Of a DNA stretch of 64,000 nt, positions 13,887-25,700 are shown piece after piece. The notes beneath the pieces are model-generated. The model saw only the letters and a program-made list of their open reading frames with translations. It did not search any database and was not told the DNA's origin. The number at the start of each line of letters is the position of its first letter. The stretch's first letter is position 1. Position numbers and translations under genes: made by a program. Source of the stretch: Pontederia crassipes. Lineage: Eukaryota; Streptophyta; Magnoliopsida; Commelinales; Pontederiaceae. The stretch is taken from assembly GCA_030549335.1 (NCBI GenBank), contig CM060195.1, positions 31,066,874-31,130,873 on the forward strand, given 5' to 3'.

Positions 13887-14847
13887 TTTTGCTTGAGTTT
13901 CAGCAAAGAATTGTATAGAATGTTGAGTGGATGGACTTCGCTTGAGTTGCCTTAAACTTGGCCCGTGTTTTATACAAATCCGGCCTGAGTTGCCCTAAAC
14001 TCGGCCAGTGTCCCATACAAACTCAGCCCAAGTTTAACCTAACCCAGCCTAGTTCTTGCTTACTTTCCAAATCTGAGTTCTTGTTGGATTAGGGTGATGT
14101 CTAATGACCTTTTTGCCCTTGTATTAATGCCTTATGAACTGAACAAAAGGATAGATAAATAGAAATAGTTAAAAGCTATAAAATGAAATCCTTATGTACA
14201 TCAATTATTATAGTTATAGTTAAAGAAAGGGGAATCATCGGTCCTACTTGGGTGGATGAAAGTTTTTTTGTCAATAGGTAAATATTCATTACCGAAAAAG
14301 CACATGGAACGTAAAGGAATCTACGAGTAGTTTCAACGAGTTGCCCCCGCCCAAGAAGAGAAGGCCCGGAGGTGTATTAGTTTGATCCATATTGACCCAT
14401 TTTTATAGTCACATGAAAGTGTCATGTTGATCCATAATAAAAAAAAGAGACGAGTTCATCTAGGAAACACATATAGAAGTTCCTAGAAATTATTTAAAGT
14501 AAAAGATATAGTGCAATGCATCAAAGAAAAAATGTTATAAAAAAAGAATGTAAAATAAAAGAAAAGTAAAATATAGAAATGCTAGTAACTCTTATATTGT
14601 AGTTTCGACTTAAATGTTCATTTGCTCTTATTTAACATTCATTTTTATTATTCCATGTACAAGATGTAATTGATAATGGATTTCCATATCCTTGTGTTTG
14701 AACTCCACAAGTAAGTGTAGTTAGAGATGGAGGCGTGTGCAACAATAAAATTCGTAATGATGTAGTTGCACATTTGAGTCAGTCTTACAAGTTGTTATCT
14801 AATTATATTGTTGTTACTTTGACATTGTAGATGCATTATAGCATGTG
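13887..14847. other. Intergenic repeat-derived DNA
   Basis: No gene recognised. The first 250 bases carry repeated phrases (GAGTTGCC, CTAAACTCGGCC) like those left of CACTA 1 at 5340-5450. The rest is AT-rich with no supported feature. Confidence 0.5.
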
Positions 14848-14850
14848 ATA

Positions 14851-17800
14851 CACTACAAGAAAAGTGGCTTTTAATGAAGTGAAAAGTGGTCGCTATACTA
14901 ATTTTCGGTCCCTAAAAGTCATTAACGACCAACAAAATCAGGTTGTCATCGGTCGTTATAAGCTCCGCCGTTAAAAATCAATAATGACAGAATAAAATGG
15001 CTGGTCATCAAAGATTATTAACGACCAGCATAAAAGTGCTCGTTAAAAAATATTTTGAGACCACAAATCTGCTCCTTAGAAAAAAATTAAAAGACAACCA
15101 TAACAATGGCCTAAAAGATTGTAATGTCCATGAATCCGGCCGTTACAAACATGAATGACTATAAAATAACTATTGTTAAAAGTCTTTTAAGCCCATTACT
15201 AATCTAGTTAAAATGGTTTAGAATTGAAGAAACAAATATTATTATCTCAACTTACCCTTTCATAGTATTAATGATAATCAAGAAACAAGCATTAACAACA
15301 AAACATTAAGGAAAAAAGATCAAGTAAAAATATGTATGATAGAAGAATGATGGCATGGTCATTAGTAATGTACCATAACATCTTAATGAAATCACAATAA
15401 AATCTCTTAATACAGAACCAAAAATTAAATGGTACATTCAACTCTTACGCAAGAGTTATATATTACAATAGAAGTCACTCTTTCGCACAGCCTATCTTGA
15501 TGAGGACTTCTATCGTATCATTGAAATCCTTTGGAAAATGTGACGATGTCAACAACTTCAAAACTAGAGTACTCGTCTGGACTTGTGGATGTTTGTGGGC
15601 ACCATTGTCATTCAATATTGCATGACAAATATTTATGATGAAGGCCAACTTCCAAGTTCTCTTTGTCGTCTCAAAATCTTTGGTTGTCCTTATTCTTTCA
15701 TTTTTCTGCTCCAATATTTGTGGAGAAAACAATGTAACAAATTGTTTGATATGCTGATTAAATTGATCACATAACAAATGTGCATATTAAGAAGATCACA
15801 TATGTCTCTCAAGAAAAAAGGATCTCATATGAGCATGAACCGCGGAAACTCAACTAGAAAAACCTTTGTCACATTTAGTACTAAGGAATTATTCAAGAAC
15901 ATTGAACACAAACAAAGTTCATTGTACCAAGATTTTCTTTTTTGCATCCATCTTAGTTTCTTCCTAAGTCATTGGCCTCCAGCACCTGTGAGCTTTTCTT
16001 TATGATCTTTGAACCTATCTACAAAGAATAAGCAAAAGGATTGACATGACTTTTTGAACCATTGATATGATTATTCTCTAGTGTCAATGCAGAGTTTACA
16101 TTTTAATACCTTACAAGGCTCCCCTTCATTCAACTTATGAATATCATCATGAACCTTTCACATTAATTAAACTGATCACACTTTAATATTATTGATGCAT
16201 GTCAACTTGAAATCAATCATGTAAAAAAAAATATTCGGGCGTCATTGAAAAAAAAAACTAGCATATATACCAAACAAATTAAACTTGCTTGACCTGGTGT
16301 TAGAGAAGTAGCCTTACTCGGTCAACAAAAGTAATTAAAGAAAACTACTATATCCTATAAATATATTCAATTTTTGCAAAACCAAGTTCTTTAAAAAAAA
16401 TACAACATCCAATTTTTAAACCAAAAAGAACAATAACAATGTAGGAGGACTTTTCTTATGTAGCAACAATGGCATAGCTGCATAATGTAGTATTTATATA
16501 GAAGTAAAAGAGAACTAAGATCAGTAAGAAATTTCATTCAAAACTAATTATTTAGTTTAGTAATAAAATATCACATCAAACAATTCAGGCATTTCGTCGA
16601 GCAAAATGTGAGCATGTCAAAGAGAGAACTAACCTTTGTTAGTACTATTTATTATCCCAATCTATCTTGTATGGAGTAACTTGATTATATTGTCTATGAT
16701 GATACCTAGAACTACCTCATCCAGTGAATCTGGAGTGTGGATGAGTTTTGAGAAGACATCGCTAAGGGTATGTTTGGATTGAGGGTTATGAAGGGGTATG
16801 GTGGAATACGAGAATGAAATTAGTTACACCATGTTTGGTTTCATTTTTTATTTAAGTTAAGATGGATGAGGTGGAATAGCTAAGATCATCAAACACCACA
16901 TTTTTCATTCCACCAAATTGGTGGAATGAGGATGAATAGATTATTTTAGATCAAATTAACTTCTTTCTCTTTTTTTTTTTATTACCAAATTAAATTATTT
17001 CTCTTCTTACCAAATTAAACCACCTCTCTCTCACACATTCATTGATATATTATCTTTTTCTAATATGAATACATATTTATCTATCATTTTTTGTTAAATA
17101 AAATTTTTTAGTAAATATAAAATTGTATTCAAATAAACATAAATATACTATTTAAAAATAATTTAATACTAATATAATATATTCAATCGGATCGGGACGT
17201 AAAACCCGGATTCGGTCCCGACCCGACTCGGACGGGTGTCAAAGAAATGAGACTCGCTCCTGACCCAATTATCCATTGGGTCGGAAAAAATTGGAAAATC
17301 TGGGCCGATGCGGGCGAGGGTGACCAGGTCATCCCGTTCACCCCTAATTAATGATTATAAGTACTTTAAATATATAATGAAAGATAATTATGACTTTTAC
17401 ACAAATAAAACTTTCATTACCCCACTCCACTTCTTATATAATTTATTATCTAAATATGAACTTTATAATGACACATCACGTCACTCACCTCATCACTCAT
17501 CATGCCGCCCCACCCCATCCAAACAAACCCTAAGGGACATTCTCATTCCTCAAACAATTTGTGTTGTTTTTCACTCCAAGCCGTCGTTGGTCGGCTCTGG
17601 TGGATGCAACTCGAAGGAGGCCAGAAGAGATTGCTGCTACACACATCTTTTTGCCTATTGATGGAGGAGTTGCCGCAACTAGATCAAGACAATGCTTTAA
17701 GGGCTGAGACTAAGCTTGAATAGGTCATTGTTGCAACGCAAGGGGAACATTGAGAGTGATCAGAGGAGGGTCGTACGTAGAGATCTAGAAGCTTGGATCC

Positions 17801-18292
17801 TTGGTGAGCTTCCACATGATCTGCTCCATGCTTTTTCTTCACTACATCTTGATAATACTTTCAAGGAGCATATTATGGTGAATGATATGAAAGGCTGGAT
17901 GATTTTTTATTTCTATTTTTACTGATGATGCTGAAGTTTTATGTTCTTTTATTTAATAAGAATGCTCTAAAACATGCCACTAGAGGGAAATTTATATGCC
18001 GGCCAATTTTTCATTATTAATGATCGGATTTCTGGTCATTACTTTTATATCCATTTAACGACGGAGATGCTTGTCATTATATGTACATAATTAATGACAA
18101 TATAAATTATTGGTCGTGATTAATACTTTTTAACAATCGGCCTTAACTTTTTAATGAGAGATGTTTAGCTCGTCGTTACGAATGGTTTTATTAGGGGCCA
18201 CATATCTTTTGGTCGTTAATGAACAGTAATAAGGACCAGATTATGTACTCGTGGTTAATTGTTGGTCACTAAAAGTCTATTTTCTTGTAGTG
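14851..18292. mobile_element. CACTA DNA transposon 2, 3.4 kb, non-autonomous
   Basis: It starts CACTACAAGAAAA at 14851 and ends TTTCTTGTAGTG at 18292, with a 3-bp duplication ATA on both sides (14848-14850 and 18293-18295). Subterminal repeats at 14880-15200 and 17990-18270 use a different motif from CACTA 1: GGTCGTTA and its reverse TAACGACC. Open frames inside (for example minus 15475-15777 and plus 17308-17661) match no family I know and no transposase is visible. A Harbinger-type element is nested at 16766-17530. Confidence 0.9.
16766..17530. mobile_element. PIF/Harbinger-like (Tourist-type) short element nested in CACTA 2
   Basis: The termini GGGTATGTTTGGAT (left) and ATCCAAACAAACCC (right) are inverted repeats, flanked by the 3-bp duplication TAA (16763-16765 and 17531-17533), the target choice of Harbinger elements. 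At 765 bp with no transposase it is non-autonomous. The interior has a stretch rich in GACCCGA and GGGTCGG, and an internal palindrome near 16910 (CCACCAAATTGGTGG). Confidence 0.75.
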
Positions 18293-18295
18293 ATA

Positions 18296-18760
18296 GAGGA
18301 TTTTTTTAGAATAGAAATATTGTTAACTTTTATATTATTATTATTGTTATTGTTATGGTTGTCGTCGTCGTTGTTATTGTGATTGTTGTTGGCACGTTTT
18401 TTGGAAAAAAATCTGAGCTAAAAACGAGAGAAAATGTTGGTATAGATGTTGAACTTCGTATCATCAAGATTATTAGTTTGAAAATAAAGTTCACTAATCA
18501 TATTGAAAATAAATGCATGCTTGGAGGATAGTTAATAAATAATATTCATAATTATGTAAGTCTCAGTGCTCTTCGGATAATTTATAATGAAATTGCATTT
18601 TTTCACATTCAAGAGGAAAAACTAAAATATTTATGTATAAATATATTTTAATTTTTCTTAGATTTTCAATGTTTTAACTGGCTGCCTGAAATAGGAACGA
18701 TTGGCAGACATATAACAATAGGATTGTACTGTGTATGGCCAGACGGTATTTGATTCCATG
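18296..18760. other. Intergenic, downstream of the minus-strand RING gene
   Basis: AT-rich. It includes a degenerate TTATTATTATTG / GTCGTCGTCGTTG trinucleotide tract near 18336-18395 and presumably the 3' UTR of the RING gene at its right edge. No other feature seen. Confidence 0.5.
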
Positions 18761-19468
18761 TCACATGTGAAAGCGGCAGAGTGGGCACACAAAGCTGATC
18801 TTGAACCAGCTTAGGAGGCATGGCAGATGGAAAGGATGTCCGCAGGGCGTCAGGTGCACTTCCTCTCCCTCTCCAAAATCCTTCAGGCAGATCGGACATG
18901 CCCTCTCCGTCACCGCGGCGGCCGCCTCGTCATCACCATTCTCATTCTCCTTCTCCTTCTCCTTATAGGCGACTTTCCTAAGCAGCTCTTCGTCGACGCG
19001 AGGCGCCGCAGACGAAGATGCGGTCTCCGTCGCTTCAGCGCCGTCAGGAGGAAGGCTTTCCTCATCTATCACGCCCAGGTTCACGATGACCTCGAACTCC
19101 GCACAATCAAAGGGCGGCTCTGCGATGCGTTCATCGAGGAAGGAGGCGACGCGGTCGGCCAAGAATCGTGATAGGTCACCGTCATCGTCGGCGATCACCG
19201 AGTTTCCGTTGCACAGGAGGAACATGGAAATATTCAGTTGGAGCTCCTCCGAAAGCCGGCTTAAGGGGAAGGCAAAACCGCTGGCGTGGTAGCACACCGT
19301 GAGTTCCATCCGAACGACGATCGCTTCGCCGCTGAAGAAGTCCGCGGGCCGCGGCTCCGAGAAGTATCCGCCGTCGAGGCTCACGGCGACGTTCCCGTAG
19401 CGCATATTTCCGTAGTCGATGGGCGCTGTGGTATCGGGCAAAGACGGCGCCATCCCGGTGGTGGACAT
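18761..19468 (-). CDS. RING-H2 finger protein, probable E3 ubiquitin ligase (paralogue A)
   Basis: Intronless, 235 residues. The C-terminus is a complete RING-H2 finger with ligands C191, C194, C209, H211, H214, C217, C228, C231 (spacing CX2C-X14-CXHX2H-X2C-X10-CX2C); family knowledge makes this a zinc-binding, E2-recruiting domain. Before it come an LLRKVAYKEK segment and an acidic/Glu-rich linker. Residues 20-135 align with the paralogue at 27122 (MRYGN versus MRHGD, the FxxG...VVR strand, DDxGDLSRFLADR versus DDHDLTTFLAER) and match no domain I know. There is no hydrophobic segment, so it is probably soluble. The frame stays open upstream to 19813, but I chose the ATG at 19468: it matches the paralogue's start, has A at -3, and a TATA box lies about 60 bp before it. 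Head to head with the Agenet gene. Confidence 0.85.
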   Translation of the reverse strand: MSTTGMAPSLPDTTAPIDYGNMRYGNVAVSLDGGYFSEPRPADFFSGEAIVVRMELTVCYHASGFAFPLSRLSEELQLNISMFLLCNGNSVIADDDGDLSRFLADRVASFLDERIAEPPFDCAEFEVIVNLGVIDEESLPPDGAEATETASSSAAPRVDEELLRKVAYKEKEKENENGDDEAAAAVTERACPICLKDFGEGEEVHLTPCGHPFHLPCLLSWFKISFVCPLCRFHM

Positions 19469-19944
19469 GGTTGCAGCATCAGCAGAATAGAACAATGAGA
19501 GGGAAACACCCACACAGACAACGACGATATATAAAACATCTGTACTGAAGACTTTTGTGTTTTGTGTTGCACTTGCACACAAAATCGTCTCCGTTTTCCT
19601 TCTCCTAAAGTGATTCGGACTTCGTAAAACCGATACGAACTGGGATTCGCAATCAGCATACGATCGATCCGAAAAGCATACGATCGATCTGATCCTCGTA
19701 CGCTGAGACGGAGCCCAAATATATACCGACGCAAGCATCGCCGCCGCGTCCACCGGCGGGAGAAGAGAATACTCATATCGCAGGAAACTGGTGCCTGCTA
19801 TCAGCGTATGCATGCTGCGTACTGTTAATTATTAGGGTTCCTTCCATCAATATCTTTTTTCTTTCTTTCTTTTAACTCGATCAATGATCTGTGCACGCGT
19901 GCATGCAGCAGAGAATTCGTGGACCGCGGAGCAGCTTGTTTGCC
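19469..19944. promoter_or_regulatory. Shared upstream region of divergent RING and Agenet genes
   Basis: 476 bp separate the two start codons. The RING side has a TATA-like sequence. The Agenet side shows only a C/T-rich stretch (19855-19875) before its ATG. The divergent layout makes a bidirectional promoter possible, but nothing in the sequence proves co-regulation. Confidence 0.5.
19527..19535 (-). promoter_or_regulatory. Putative TATA box of RING gene A
   Basis: The minus strand reads TTTTATATATCG here, about 60 bp upstream of the ATG at 19468. A normal 25-35 bp TATA-to-start spacing would put the transcription start near 19500, inside the longer open frame, which supports the shorter protein. 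Confidence 0.55.
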
Positions 19945-21126
19945 ATGCGACTGACGAGAGGCAGAAAGGTGGAGGTGCTCATGGAGCACCGGGTGCTCTG
20001 CGGCTCCTGGCGCCCCGCGGAGATCGTGTCGGGCAACGGGCGGGCCTACACGGTGAAGTACGACCGCCGGCCCCTCCCCAGCGACGACGACGCGGCCGCC
20101 TCGGGCTTCGGGCTGCGAGTACGGAGGAAGTTGATCCGGCCGAGGCCACCGGCGGTGGAGTACGCCCCGGACACCGGGGACATCGTGGAGGCGTGCGAGA
20201 ACCACGAGTGGAGGATGGCGCAGGTGTGCCGGGGTCCGCGTGGGGGCGACGGCGGATGGTGCGTCGTCAGGTACATGGGGACTCAGGAGTGGCGCAGAGT
20301 CCGTGCGTCGGACGTCAGAGTGCGGCAGATCTGGAGAGGCGAGAGTTGGTACTTGATCGACTGGGTAATTGTTAGTCAAACCTGCAACTTCAACTGCTGT
20401 TTATCAAATTCTTTTCACTAATAAAAATTAACTTAACCCCTACATATATGTATATACATTCACCATCTAGGGAAGTGAAAGAATTAAATTGATCTGAACA
20501 TGTCCAAGAACAAAGTTCTTTCAACAGTGATTTTTATTCTGCCATCAAGAACATTTTCTTTCTACTTTTTCATTTTCCAAGACAGTCTTCATGTTTTATT
20601 TTTGTTCTTAGTCTGTACTGTTTTGATGAAACATTAAGAAGAAGCTCTTACTTCTTGTTATGTTCCCTACTAAACAGCCTCTTAGTGAATAATTAAGTGT
20701 ATAATCAATCTAGTGGCCACCGTGGGTGTCCAGAGAAAAACAAAATCTACAAAAAATTTAGGGATCTAAGATTTTGCAAACTCCAAGAACAACTTAGGTG
20801 ATCTAAAGACTAGGGTTTGTATTAATATAGAGTTGAAATATCGAATGAGGCGTCCTTCATAACTGAAAAAAGAATAATTTTATAGAAGATGTTGTTTTAA
20901 AAAGTTTCGTTGATGGTTATTAATTAGTGGCTTGTGCTCGCAGATTTCACGAGAATTCAGAAGGAGAAATCGCCGTCGGCGATCAGCAAACGAGGGCCAG
21001 CAGCGCGTCGATCATTCGGTTGCTCACCAAGGAGAAGAGAACAAGGCCGACAGCGAGCCCTGCAGTTCTGTAGGCAGCTGCAGCGGGCCCAGCTCCGTAG
21101 GCAGCTCTAGTTCTTGGTACGAGTGA
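19945..21126 (+). CDS. Twin Agenet (Tudor-like) domain protein, two exons
   Basis: Exon 1 is 19945-20364, intron 20365-20943 (GTAATT...TCGCAG), exon 2 20944-21126; the join is in phase 0 and gives 200 residues. Agenet repeat 1 spans about residues 4-66 (MRLTRGRKVEVLMEH, GSWRPAEIVSGNG, YTVKYD) and repeat 2 about 75-135 (GDIVEACENHEWRMAQV, VVRYMG, VRVRQIW). Agenet modules are Royal-family folds that often bind methylated histone tails, so a nuclear chromatin-reader role is the inference. Exon 2 opens with a basic cluster (RRRNRRRR, residues 146-153), a likely nuclear signal, and ends in a Ser/Gly-rich tail. An in-frame ATG at 19903 would add 14 residues; I prefer 19945 because family members typically begin MRF/MRL just before KVEV. 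Exon 1 is very GC-rich. Confidence 0.85.
20365..20943 (+). other. Intron of the Agenet gene
   Basis: 579 bp, AT-rich, with a GT donor after the Trp140 codon and an acceptor GCTCGCAG. The frame hits a stop soon after 20400 if the intron is retained, which would give a shorter protein lacking the basic and serine-rich tail. Confidence 0.75.
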
Positions 21127-21310
21127 TGTATGAACTTGTGGTGATGTCATTAGACAAATTCTAGAGTCCGACGTTATTTCTATTTAGTGAGTATTGGTTA
21201 TATTTTATGCATGTGCATATAATGATCTACATTGTCAATGTTGCAATAATTCACCATGCAATCATAAATTATAATTGCACGTTAATTCAATTATATATAT
21301 ATATAGGCGT
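21127..21310 (+). other. Probable 3' UTR and downstream region of the Agenet gene
   Basis: AT-rich. Candidate polyadenylation words such as GCAATAATTC lie near 21242. A short AT repeat (21290-21305) immediately precedes the MULE target site. Confidence 0.4.
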
Positions 21311-21319
21311 ATTATTAAT

Positions 21320-22212
21320 GAGATTAATGGAGGTGTAACACCCCCTAAGTGAAAAATGCCTCAATTTGGGTCGCTCATTTCATATCAACGACTTATATCT
21401 ACTCGTGCGTTCTCTCTCTTCTATGTCTCCTCTTTGTCCCCTCGGACGCTCTCTCTCTTTGTGCTCTCTCCCACCTCCGATCTGCGGCGTCACCGCCGCA
21501 CCCTCTCTTCTCTCCTTTGACCGTCGCTCCCCATCCTCGATCTACGCCGCCATTCCTGCTTGCTCCCATTGCCGTCGCTGCTACATATCTGTTAGCGCCA
21601 CCGCTTTGCAAGCACCGTCAACGTCGTTCCTGCTTCTCTCGCATGTTGTCGTCATCGATCGCCTCGTCCTCCTTTCCGAGCGCCGCCAACGCGCCTGATC
21701 TGCGAACCTCTGCATCCTCTCTCTCCCCATCTTTCTCCCCCTTCCTCCGTCTTGCATCCCCGATCCGCTAATATGTCGCCCACTGCGCCACCTTCCCTTG
21801 TCCTCTCATCCTCTGCGTTTCCGATCCACCACCGGTCATCTCGTCCTCCTTTGTGAGCATCGTCGATGCACCCGATCTGCGACCCTTGTGTCCTCTCATC
21901 CTTTGCGTTTCCGATCCGCCTCCAATCGCCTCATCCTCCTCTCCGAGCATTGTCGATGCGCTCGATCTACAATCCCCTGCATCCTCTCTCTCCCATGTCA
22001 GCAGCAGTGGTCGGCGACGGCAATGATACTTGGTGCAGGGGAGAAAAAGATCGAGCGGCGACGGCGGTCGGCTTTTTTGTCGGCAGTAGAGAGATGAGAG
22101 AGAAAGAGAGGAGAGTATGAGTTTTGATCTTGACCATTTATATAAAATGGATGATTCATATTTGGGTGTTACACAATGTTTCACCTAAGGGGGTTACATC
22201 TTTATTAATCTC
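21320..22212. mobile_element. Mutator-like element (MULE) with GC-rich cargo
   Basis: The ends are GAGATTAAT (21320) and ATTAATCTC (22212), with inverted similarity running inward for about 40 bp (GTGTAACACCCCCTAAGTGAAA versus its partner on the right). Nine-bp flanks ATTATTAAT and ATCATTAAT differ at one base, fitting an aged MULE target duplication. The interior 21400-22060 is GC-rich with overlapping open frames giving Ser/Pro/Leu-rich products of no known family; it includes 90-bp imperfect tandem repeats. Host-gene capture (Pack-MULE) is possible but unproven. Confidence 0.7.
21640..21990. repeat. About 90-bp tandem repeats inside the MULE
   Basis: The phrase TCCTCTCATCCT(C/T)TGCGTTTCC starts at 21801 and again at 21891, each followed by similar CGTCCTCCT, GAGCAT and GATGC blocks. 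A more diverged unit precedes them from about 21650. Confidence 0.65.
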
Positions 22213-22283
22213 ATCATTAATTTATAAGAATTAATTTATAGGAATGATACTTGGTCTGAACCAAAGCCATCAGCACATCAAGA

Positions 22284-22536
22284 GTTGGGGTGGAGTGGTA
22301 AGCGGCTCCTTATCACTTAAGCAATGTCTCGAGTTTAAATTCTTATGAATATAAAATATTTCTATTGGAAGTCTCACCTGCCACTGTCAGATACGTGATC
22401 CGATTGAACCTAAGCGAATTAGTCGAACTGGTGGATCAACCTTCAACTTATGAATAATGCGCTCCTTAACATCGCGTGGATTGAAACATCCGCACCACTT
22501 CTTAGAAAAATGAGCACCGGCCGCAAAAAAAAAAAA
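22284..22536 (+). mobile_element. tRNA-derived SINE with poly(A) tail
   Basis: A 5' tRNA-like part carries an A-box-like TGGAGTGGTAAG (22291-22302) and a B-box-like GAGTTTAAATTC (22331-22342), about 30 bp apart, matching an internal RNA polymerase III promoter. A tRNA-unrelated body follows (CCTGCCACTGTCAGATACG and onward), ending in 12 A at 22525-22536. No clear target duplication. Confidence 0.75.
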
Positions 22537-22784
22537 TAGTGAAACACAATGGACATCGGGACGATTAAAAACAGGGCCGAGTCATTTAGTTCAGTTTGGT
22601 TTAATATGACAGTAGATACTTTGTTTATTCATATAATTTTATCTATCAAACTCCTTTTATGTAATAAGCTAATTAAATATATAGGAGTTGATAATGTATT
22701 TCTCGTAAGACTTCCTGTAATTGAGATGTTAAATCATGGTCTTAGTTTTAAGTCAACTCCTAAACTAAGGACTTTCATTATTTA

Positions 22785-25700
22785 TGTAACGTCTCGATTT
22801 TTTTTCTTTTGCTTGCTCAAAAAACTACTCGGCGACGCCGCTCAATTCTGTACAATGACTTTGACCAGTCAATAAATTGGCTTACATAAATGGAAGACTA
22901 ATCTATAATATTCTATTATAATATGCGGAAGATATTTATACCATGTCCAATAACTTGTGAGTTATGGCCCACGTCTATACAATAATGTACCCTATATTCA
23001 TGTGCATGTCACCCGTCAGAGGAGCCACCAACCGTCTCACCATCGTCATCACGATTACCTGTATGAATTCAAATACAGGGACAAAGCTCAATAAGATAAC
23101 TCAGTACGTATGATCACCCATAAAAATAACTATATGAATCATGGTCAATATTAATACTATCAATAAATAATAATATATAATTGGTCAGAATAGATAATGT
23201 TCACAATAATCAATAAATCATAAACAATTTGACCAATTAATTATCCACGTCATCAATTACTGACGACCAATATATATTCAATTAGATTCAATTATCTTAA
23301 ATCAATTACCAATTGGCCATAAGTCAATGAAGATCGCAATAAACAATTATCAATTATCATATCTATTAACAATTTATCTATTCAATTTTCTATCATCCAC
23401 TAGGAAGCAATTCAATTATCAATTAGTCGCTAGAGCGCAATTCAATCAATAATACAATTCAATTCAATTAACAACTCAATTAATAATTCAATTCAATTAT
23501 GAACACATTCATCGATCATAACGGTCTCCATAGGCCACAATGAACCTCCATTGATCACAAGGATCTCCATCGATCACAAGGGCCTCCATTGACCATAAAG
23601 GTCTCAATCGATCACGAGGGCCTCCATCGACCGTAAAGGTCTCAACCGATCTCAAGGGTCTCCATTAACTATTATGCATTAACAATCGACTCCATGAGCC
23701 TCCATCAACCATAAAGGCCTTAATCGACCACAAGGGCCTCCATAATGCATCAACAATTGACTCCATGAGCCTCTATCGACTCCATGAGCCTCAATCGATC
23801 ACAAAGATATCTATCGACTACGAGGACCTCCATCGACCATAACGGCCTCCATCGACTATGAGGGTCTCAATTATCAATTTAACAATTCAATTGTAGCAAT
23901 TTTCCATATCGTCACTTGGACGATGCACAATCAATATCAATAATCTCATTAGTTATCAATTTATGCCAATTGAACAATATGTCATAAATCCATAATCGAT
24001 TATTATCAATTAGCATATTACAATTATAGTTGATTAACAAACGATCACAATCGCTAGACCAATACATATCAATGCATGGTCATGAGCAATCAATGGAATT
24101 AAACTTAAATAATTATTTAGCAATATATTTTAAATCCTTGGTATTCGGCCCGCACTAAGACGAACTCGGGCCGGTTCATCTATTTCACTTTTTTTTCAAT
24201 TTCTATATCAAATCCCGGGTCGATTCTAGTAAAACTCAAGACAAATCTGTCTTGATCCAATTCTATATCAGTTATCCAAATATGGGCGGAGTCAAGTAAA
24301 ACTCATTCAAAACTTGGGCCCGGTAAACCAACTCGATTCGGTTCTATAATCTAATCTCACGTCGCACTCGAGTAAGGGAACTCGGGCTGCGCCTATGGGA
24401 AATCAGGTCAGGTTCATGGAACTCAGTCCAGTTCCTACTACGATTCGATTCAGATTTTGTTGAACTCGGGCCGGGCAGAACAGAACCCAAGTCAAGTTCT
24501 ATCGCCATTAGAAAATTATGTTTCTGGCAACTTTCGGTCATCCTATCAATACCATACGATATCTAATAGATGCAAATAATATATAATGTAATCTCTATAA
24601 AACGGAGAAGAGTTCAGGGTCCATGTCGCGGAAAAATCGACGTCATGAGGATCCCATACGTACTTCAAGTTGGTTGAAAAATTAACTCAGTTTCTTATCA
24701 TCAGTTGGTTGCACCAATGTCGAATTTTGATCACTAATTACTCCCAATCCTTTTTCTCTATATATTCTATTTTTTTCTTGGCCGAGATATTTAATAAATG
24801 AAATATATTAAAAAATCATAAATAAAAGAAAAGAAAATATCTATTTCTTCTTCCTTCTCCACGTGTCAGCATTCTTTTTTTTATTTCTTTGTTGACCTCA
24901 TTTTTTTTTCCTTTCTCTTTTTTTTTCCTTCACGGCCAATCGTTATGGCCGTAAATCTCACAATTCCTTTTTTGATTTCATGGGCCGCACGTTTCACTCT
25001 TCTCTTTTTCTTTTGTTTTTTCTTTCTCCTCCCAATAACCTTCTCTCTATTTGCTTTGGCAACATGCGGCTAAAACTAATTTCTTTTGTCTTCTCAAATT
25101 CCACCCTTTTCTTTATTTTTCTCTCTCAATCTCTCTAATCTTCTATTACGGCTTGGCCACTTCTTCTCTCTACTTCCTCTCTCTCCTTCATCTCTTCTCT
25201 CTCAATTCATCTACGCCCGCAAGACGTCTCCTCCATTTTTTTTTCTCTCAATTTCTTTCTCTCTCCTATTTTGTTACGCCCTCATTTTTTCCCACTTTCT
25301 CTCTTTCTCTTTAGGGGCGTAAAACTTTCTTTTTTTTAATCTCTTTGGGAACATCGCCGCAAATAGAATTTGATAATAAAATAAAATCCAAAGGATCCCT
25401 CCTTACCCTCACTAGCGCCTAAAGTCTCGCCTTTGCAGCCGAAAAAATTGCGTCCATCGTCGAAGAGCGCCACACACAGATAATAATTTCTCTCCTTTTT
25501 TTTGTTTAGCTGTCCCTAAATCTTTATTTATAGGATTTATAAATTCTTAATTTAACTCTAACCATAATATCTAATCCCACTCTCATTTAATCCTCTACGT
25601 AATTTATTTAACTAATTTAGTTTCATTCTAATAATTAAATAGATAACTTACGAAATTAATTAAATAATCTCATCATTAATCAAACTCTCTCCAATTTTCC

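Noticed and set aside
15475-15777. 100-codon minus-strand frame in CACTA 2
   Set aside because: Inside a non-autonomous transposon, no motif of TnpA or TNP2, and a partly open frame on the other strand.
19469-19813. N-terminal extension of RING gene A to 350 residues
   Set aside because: Not shared with the paralogue, contains the TATA box, and a better-context ATG at 19468 matches the paralogue start.
19884-20375. Alternative frames over Agenet exon 1 (plus 163 codons; minus 184 codons at 19825-20379)
   Set aside because: Shadows of the GC-rich exon; only one frame gives Agenet repeats and joins exon 2 in phase.
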